From Terracoccus luteus (GTDB lineage: Bacteria; Actinomycetota; Actinomycetes; Actinomycetales; Dermatophilaceae), in contig NZ_RBXT01000001.1 in the NCBI RefSeq assembly GCF_003635045.1, forward strand, positions 2,480,001-2,544,000: 64,000 bases of DNA, written 5' to 3'. The notes beneath the pieces are model-generated. The model was not told where the DNA came from. It saw nothing but the letters and a program-made list of their open reading frames with translations, and ran no database searches. This document shows, piece after piece, positions 59,175 through 64,000 of the stretch. The translations under genes and the position numbers were made by a program. Each line of letters starts with the position of its first letter. Position 1 is the first letter of the stretch.

Positions 59175-60236
59175 TCATGACGTCATCACCACTCCCACGG
59201 CGGTCAGGGCGAGCTGGAACAGGGCGATCGGGACGAGCCAGACCCAGGCGAGCCGCTGCAGCTGGTCCTCGCGCAGGCGCGGCCACGACACCCGCAGCCA
59301 GATGACGACGACCGCGACGACGAAGCCCTTGAGCAGCGTCCAGAGCCAGCCGAGCCAGCTCTCGAGCGGCCCGGCCCACCCGCCGAGGTAGAGCACGGCG
59401 AAGAGGAGCGAGAAGACGACGATGCCGGCGTACTCGGCGAGCAGGAAGAAGGCGAAGCGCAGGCCGGTGTACTCGGTGACGGCGCCGAAGACGATCTCGG
59501 AGTCGGCGAGCGGCATGTCGAACGGCGGTCGCTGCAGCTCGGCCAGCGCCGCGACGAGGAAGACGACCGCCCCCGGCAGCTGCCAGAGCAGCCACCACGG
59601 GCTCCACGCCTCGGCGATGCCGACGAGCGACAGCGTGCCTGCGGCGAGCGCGACCGAGGCGACGGCCAGCACGAGCGGCAGCTCGTACGAGACGAGCTGG
59701 GCGGCGGCGCGCATCGCCCCGAGCAGCGAGTACTTGTTGGCCGAGGCCCACCCGGCCATGAGGGTGCCGATGACGCCGACCCCGATGACGGCGAGCACGA
59801 GCACGACCCCGGCGTCGACCGGGGCCCCGACGACCGACGGCGACAGCGGGATGGCCGCGAGCGCGACGAGGTAGGGCACGAGCGCCACCGCCGGGGCGAG
59901 CCGGAAGACCCACCGGTCGGCCCGGGCCGGGGTGATGTCCTCCTTCTGCACGAACTTGACCCCGTCGGCGACGAGCTGCGCCCAGCCGTGGAAGCCACCC
60001 GCGTACATCGGCCCGAGCCGGCCCTGCATGTGGGCCATGACCTTGTGCTCCGTCTGGCCGACGAGCAGGGGCAGCACGAGGAAGGCGAGCAGCACGGCCA
60101 CGGCCCGCAGGACGACCTCGAGCCACGTCGGCAGCACGACCGCATCGGGCCACGACAGCCAGTCGGGCCAGCCGAGGCTCCAGTCGAAGGGCCAGCTGAC
60201 GCTGATGTCGAAGGGCAGGTCGAGCGCAGGCGTCAC
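59175..60236 (-). CDS. nuoH: NADH-quinone oxidoreductase subunit H
   Basis: 353 residues, ~8-9 helices. Signatures: [20 protein letters not shown]-type ([13 protein letters not shown]), [60 protein letters not shown] with [23 protein letters not shown] at 60236 overlaps the nuoC stop (GTGA), so nothing can lie between C and H. NuoH joins the peripheral and membrane arms at the quinone tunnel and contacts NuoB and NuoD. Confidence 0.95.
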   Translation of the reverse strand: MTPALDLPFDISVSWPFDWSLGWPDWLSWPDAVVLPTWLEVVLRAVAVLLAFLVLPLLVGQTEHKVMAHMQGRLGPMYAGGFHGWAQLVADGVKFVQKEDITPARADRWVFRLAPAVALVPYLVALAAIPLSPSVVGAPVDAGVVLVLAVIGVGVIGTLMAGWASANKYSLLGAMRAAAQLVSYELPLVLAVASVALAAGTLSLVGIAEAWSPWWLLWQLPGAVVFLVAALAELQRPPFDMPLADSEIVFGAVTEYTGLRFAFFLLAEYAGIVVFSLLFAVLYLGGWAGPLESWLGWLWTLLKGFVVAVVVIWLRVSWPRLREDQLQRLAWVWLVPIALFQLALTAVGVVMTS

Positions 60237-60757
60237 CGGGGGCCCCACTCCGGCGGCGGCACGCCGGGTGCCTGGACCCGGCGCCGACCGGGCGCCCGGG
60301 CGCTCTCGTGGCCCTCACCCGGCTCCTTGGCGCCCGGCCACGGCTTCGAGGCACGGGCGGCGAGCACGAACGTCTTGCGCAGGGGGGTGCCCTCGAAACC
60401 GTCAGGGAGCAGCAGCGGGCGCAGGCCGGCATCCGTGCCGTCGTCGAAGCCGTCGAAGGGGAGGCCGAACATCTCGTGCGTCTCGCGCTCGTGCCAGGCG
60501 GCGCCCGCGAAGGTGCCCGTCAGCGAGGCCACCGCGACGCCGTCGGGCACGCGCGTGCGCAGCAGCACCGACGTGAGCGGGGTGTCGGGGCGCACGTCGA
60601 CCAGGTGGCACACGACGTCGAGGCCGGGGTCCTGCTCGGCATCGGTCTCGTCGACGGCGGTGAGCCAGTCGAAGAAGGCGTAGCCCTCCTCTCGCAGCGC
60701 GACGGCGGTCGCGACCCACTCGCCGAGCGGCACGTCGCGCACGTCGGTGACCCTCAT
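60233..60757 (-). CDS. nuoC: NADH-quinone oxidoreductase subunit C
   Basis: 174 residues. The NuoC/30-kDa signature is present as [20 protein letters not shown] with [20 protein letters not shown]. It is a stand-alone NuoC, not a NuoCD fusion: the chain ends soon after in a basic, Pro-rich tail ([20 protein letters not shown]) and goes directly into nuoH. ATG overlaps the nuoB stop (ATGA). Confidence 0.92.
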   Translation of the reverse strand: MRVTDVRDVPLGEWVATAVALREEGYAFFDWLTAVDETDAEQDPGLDVVCHLVDVRPDTPLTSVLLRTRVPDGVAVASLTGTFAGAAWHERETHEMFGLPFDGFDDGTDAGLRPLLLPDGFEGTPLRKTFVLAARASKPWPGAKEPGEGHESARAPGRRRVQAPGVPPPEWGPR

Positions 60758-61413
60758 CGGTCGCTGTCCCGCGGGCGGCGCAGCAGGGGCCGGCGCACGT
60801 CGCCGCTGCTGCCGACCCGCGTGCCCGCGTAGCGCCCGCGCAGGGTGCCCGCCGAGAGCCGCTCGTCGGCGATCTGCTGCTGCAGGCGCAGGATGCCGTG
60901 CAGCAGGGCCTCCGGCCGCGGCGGGCAGCCGGGCACGTAGACGTCGACGGGGACGATCTGGTCGACGCCCTTGGTGACGGAGTAGCTGTCCCAGTAGGGC
61001 CCGCCGGAGTTCGAGCAGGCCCCGAAGCTGACGACGTACTTCGGCTCGGGCATCTGGTCGTAGAGGCGGCGGATGGCCGGCGCCATCTTGTCGGTCACCG
61101 TGCCCGAGACGACCATGAGGTCGGCCTGGCGCGGACCGGGCGCGAAGGGGATGACCCCGAGGCGCATGAAGTCGTGGCGGCCCATCGAGGCGGCGATGAA
61201 CTCGATGGCGCAGCAGGCCAGCCCGAAGTTGAAGACCCAGAGCGAGTACCGCCGACCCCAGTTGAGCACCACCTTGACGGGCTTCGGGGCGTGGGCGCCC
61301 AGCACCCCCATCGCGGCGTCGGGGTGCTCGACCGGACGGATCGTCGGCAGCGGCAGCCCGACCGGCCCGCCGGTGCCGCCCGGCCCGCCGGTGCTGCCGG
61401 TACCCGTGGCCAT
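60754..61413 (-). CDS. nuoB: NADH-quinone oxidoreductase subunit B
   Basis: 219 residues. Ligands of the N2 [4Fe-4S] cluster: the tandem cysteines in [37 protein letters not shown], and [21 protein letters not shown] Gly/Pro/Thr-rich 35-residue start precedes the core and a basic tail of ~35 residues follows ([18 protein letters not shown]). ATG shares its A with the last base of the nuoA TGA. Confidence 0.95.
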   Translation of the reverse strand: MATGTGSTGGPGGTGGPVGLPLPTIRPVEHPDAAMGVLGAHAPKPVKVVLNWGRRYSLWVFNFGLACCAIEFIAASMGRHDFMRLGVIPFAPGPRQADLMVVSGTVTDKMAPAIRRLYDQMPEPKYVVSFGACSNSGGPYWDSYSVTKGVDQIVPVDVYVPGCPPRPEALLHGILRLQQQIADERLSAGTLRGRYAGTRVGSSGDVRRPLLRRPRDSDR

Positions 61414-61772
61414 CAGACCCACCTCAGCAGGCCGCGCCGGGCGGCGTGGGCCAGGCCCAGCACGATGACGGCGATGAAGACGAACATCTCGACGAGGCTG
61501 GACCGCCCGATCTCGGGCGAGCGCAGCACGAGGGCCCACGGGAAGAGGTAGATCGCGTCGACGGCGAAGATGACGTAGAGGAAGGAGAAGACGAAGTAGC
61601 GCACCTTCGTCTGCGCCCAGCCCTCGCCGACCGGGTCGACCCCCGACTCGTAGGTGCTCGCCTTGGCCGCGCTCGGCGCCCGAGGCGCGAGCAGACGGCG
61701 CGCCCCCATGGCGGCGACGAACAGGAGCACCCCGGCTGCGAGCACCGCTGCGACTGCGAGGTAGCCGGACAT
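61413..61772 (-). CDS. nuoA: NADH-quinone oxidoreductase subunit A
   Basis: 119 residues, three helices. The loop [20 protein letters not shown] and the helix [20 protein letters not shown] are diagnostic. It is the first gene of the operon; TAGGCT lies 7 nt upstream of the ATG, predicting a leaderless transcript for the whole nuo operon. Confidence 0.95.
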   Translation of the reverse strand: MSGYLAVAAVLAAGVLLFVAAMGARRLLAPRAPSAAKASTYESGVDPVGEGWAQTKVRYFVFSFLYVIFAVDAIYLFPWALVLRSPEIGRSSLVEMFVFIAVIVLGLAHAARRGLLRWV

Positions 61773-61779
61773 GGCGGTC

Positions 61780-61785
61780 AGCCTA
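61780..61785 (-). promoter_or_regulatory. Leaderless -10 element of the nuo operon
   Basis: TAGGCT on the minus strand, 7 nt (GACCGCC) before the nuoA ATG. No clear -35 is seen upstream. Confidence 0.5.
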
Positions 61786-61888
61786 ACCAGAGCGGGCCCG
61801 CCGGTGGCCCCGCGACCGGCGGCGGATGCCGGGTGGTGCCGCCGGGCGGGCGGGTGCGGTCAGCGGGCGGGCCTGTGGTCACCGGACG

Positions 61889-62071
61889 TCAGGCGTCGGC
61901 GGCGTCGGGGTCCTCCTCCGGCTCGAACGTGTTGGGCTCGCCGGTGGTCAGCTCGATGCCGTCGCCGTCGCCCTCCTGCAGGGGCTCGGGCAGGTCGTCG
62001 GCGCCCGGCTGGTCGCTCTGCTGGTCGGTCTGCTGGTCGCTCGGGCCGGTGGGGGTGGACGGGTCGGACAT
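61889..62071 (-). CDS. Small acidic Gln/Asp/Pro-rich protein
   Basis: 60 residues with a good SD (AAGGAG) before ATG 62071. Composition is strongly acidic and polar: SDQQTDQQSDQPGADDLPEP and TGEPNTFEPEEDPDAADA. Probably disordered, no membrane segment. I know similar short acidic actinobacterial proteins only as hypotheticals. It stands between the nuo operon and korA, on the nuo strand. Confidence 0.7.
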   Translation of the reverse strand: MSDPSTPTGPSDQQTDQQSDQPGADDLPEPLQEGDGDGIELTTGEPNTFEPEEDPDAADA

Positions 62072-62216
62072 CGGTGTCTCCTTCGTCGGTTTCTCCCACC
62101 CTCTCACGCAGCGGGGACAGCGGCTCGGGGCCGGGCGGGAATGCCCGGGCCGACCGGGACGCTGGCCTGTCCAGAAGGTGATGGAGCGCCCGAGACGGTT
62201 TCGATCACGAACTAGC

Positions 62217-62284
62217 ATGGACGAGGCGATGGGGGCCACTCCCCGCGCCCGAGAGCCGCAGGAAGTTCGAGGACGACGCAGAGC

Positions 62285-62288
<4 letters not shown>
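62217..62288 (+). CDS. Possible 23-codon upstream ORF coupled to korA
   Basis: ATG at 62217 (or in-frame ATG at 62229) opens a frame of 23 or 19 codons (MDEAMGATPRAREPQEVRG and more Arg) whose TGA at 62286-62288 overlaps the korA ATG as ATGA. TAGCAT at 62213-62218 is a candidate -10; if used, the second ATG would be close to the 5' end. Basic peptide, no homology recognised. Translation is plausible but unproven. Confidence 0.35.

Positions 62289-64000
<1,712 letters not shown>

Noticed and set aside
52432-61772. nuoD hidden as a fusion in nuoC
   Set aside because: The nuoC frame ends after 174 codons and overlaps nuoH by four bases; no NuoD signature is seen in any frame there.
62217-62219. 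korA start at the upstream ATG
   Set aside because: That ATG is in a different frame, so it can only belong to an upstream ORF.

Overview
The window is 64 kb of very GC-rich actinobacterial chromosome. GTG starts are frequent, and operon genes commonly overlap by ATGA or GTGA. The gene set (an IdeR/DtxR regulator with all metal ligands, a c-di-AMP riboswitch in front of an NlpC/P60 hydrolase, an F420-type LLM oxidoreductase, DUF2530/DUF3027, a bacterial XPB helicase, the actinobacterial form of SerC) points to Actinomycetota, most likely Micrococcales. An Intrasporangiaceae-like genome is my best guess, but I cannot prove it from sequence alone. I saw no rRNA, tRNA, CRISPR array, prophage or intact insertion sequence.

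Left part (1-19 kb): the 3' end of a YihY/BrkB membrane protein; a CYP152-like P450 that has lost its heme cysteine, coupled to a GNAT acetyltransferase; a small XRE-regulator/membrane-protein pair with TGTCAAGC operators; then an uncharacterised saccharide or glycolipid cluster (4.2-10.5 kb). That cluster holds an acyl-CoA-dehydrogenase-like protein, a PIG-L deacetylase fused to a NodS-like methyltransferase, and four glycosyltransferases of different folds. Two paralogous orphan LuxR-type regulators (3.4 and 11.9 kb) bracket it. The second regulator heads an operon with an SDR and an SRPBCC protein, next to a zinc alcohol dehydrogenase, a phytoene-desaturase-like FAD oxidoreductase and an F420-type enzyme. 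Two thiol-redox-fold proteins missing their active-site cysteines follow (17.8-19.1 kb).

Middle part (19-44 kb): riboswitch-controlled NlpC/P60 hydrolase, IdeR-type regulator, MFS transporter, a compact promoter-small ORF-hairpin transcription unit convergent with pdxH, pentapeptide-repeat protein, secreted PQQ-type sugar dehydrogenase, serC with a 25-bp-armed hairpin, a MarR/MFS operon ending in a 28-residue membrane peptide, a DUF559 pseudogene with two in-frame TGA codons, the NCS2/DUF2530/DUF3027/cold-shock neighbourhood, an aldose epimerase, and a DNA-repair stretch (XPB-N-like protein, stand-alone LigD phosphoesterase domain, XPB helicase). An intact DUF559 nuclease-like gene within that stretch is bracketed by perfect 20-bp inverted repeats.

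Right part (43.5-64 kb): a secreted hypothetical, an OmpR-type response regulator, a sensor kinase and an HtrA-like protease (probably one envelope-stress unit), then aminopeptidase N and HtpX. Last comes a ten-gene complex I operon with the order A-B-C-H-I-J-K-L-M-N and no nuoD, E, F or G. It is divergent from korA, the alpha subunit of 2-oxoacid:ferredoxin oxidoreductase, which runs off the window. The missing NADH module and the korA neighbour suggest a ferredoxin-fed complex I.

Two genome-scale signals run through the window: many genes have a TANNNT-type -10 box 6-7 nt before the start codon (leaderless transcripts), and the octamer GGATGCCG/CGGCATCC is strongly over-represented.
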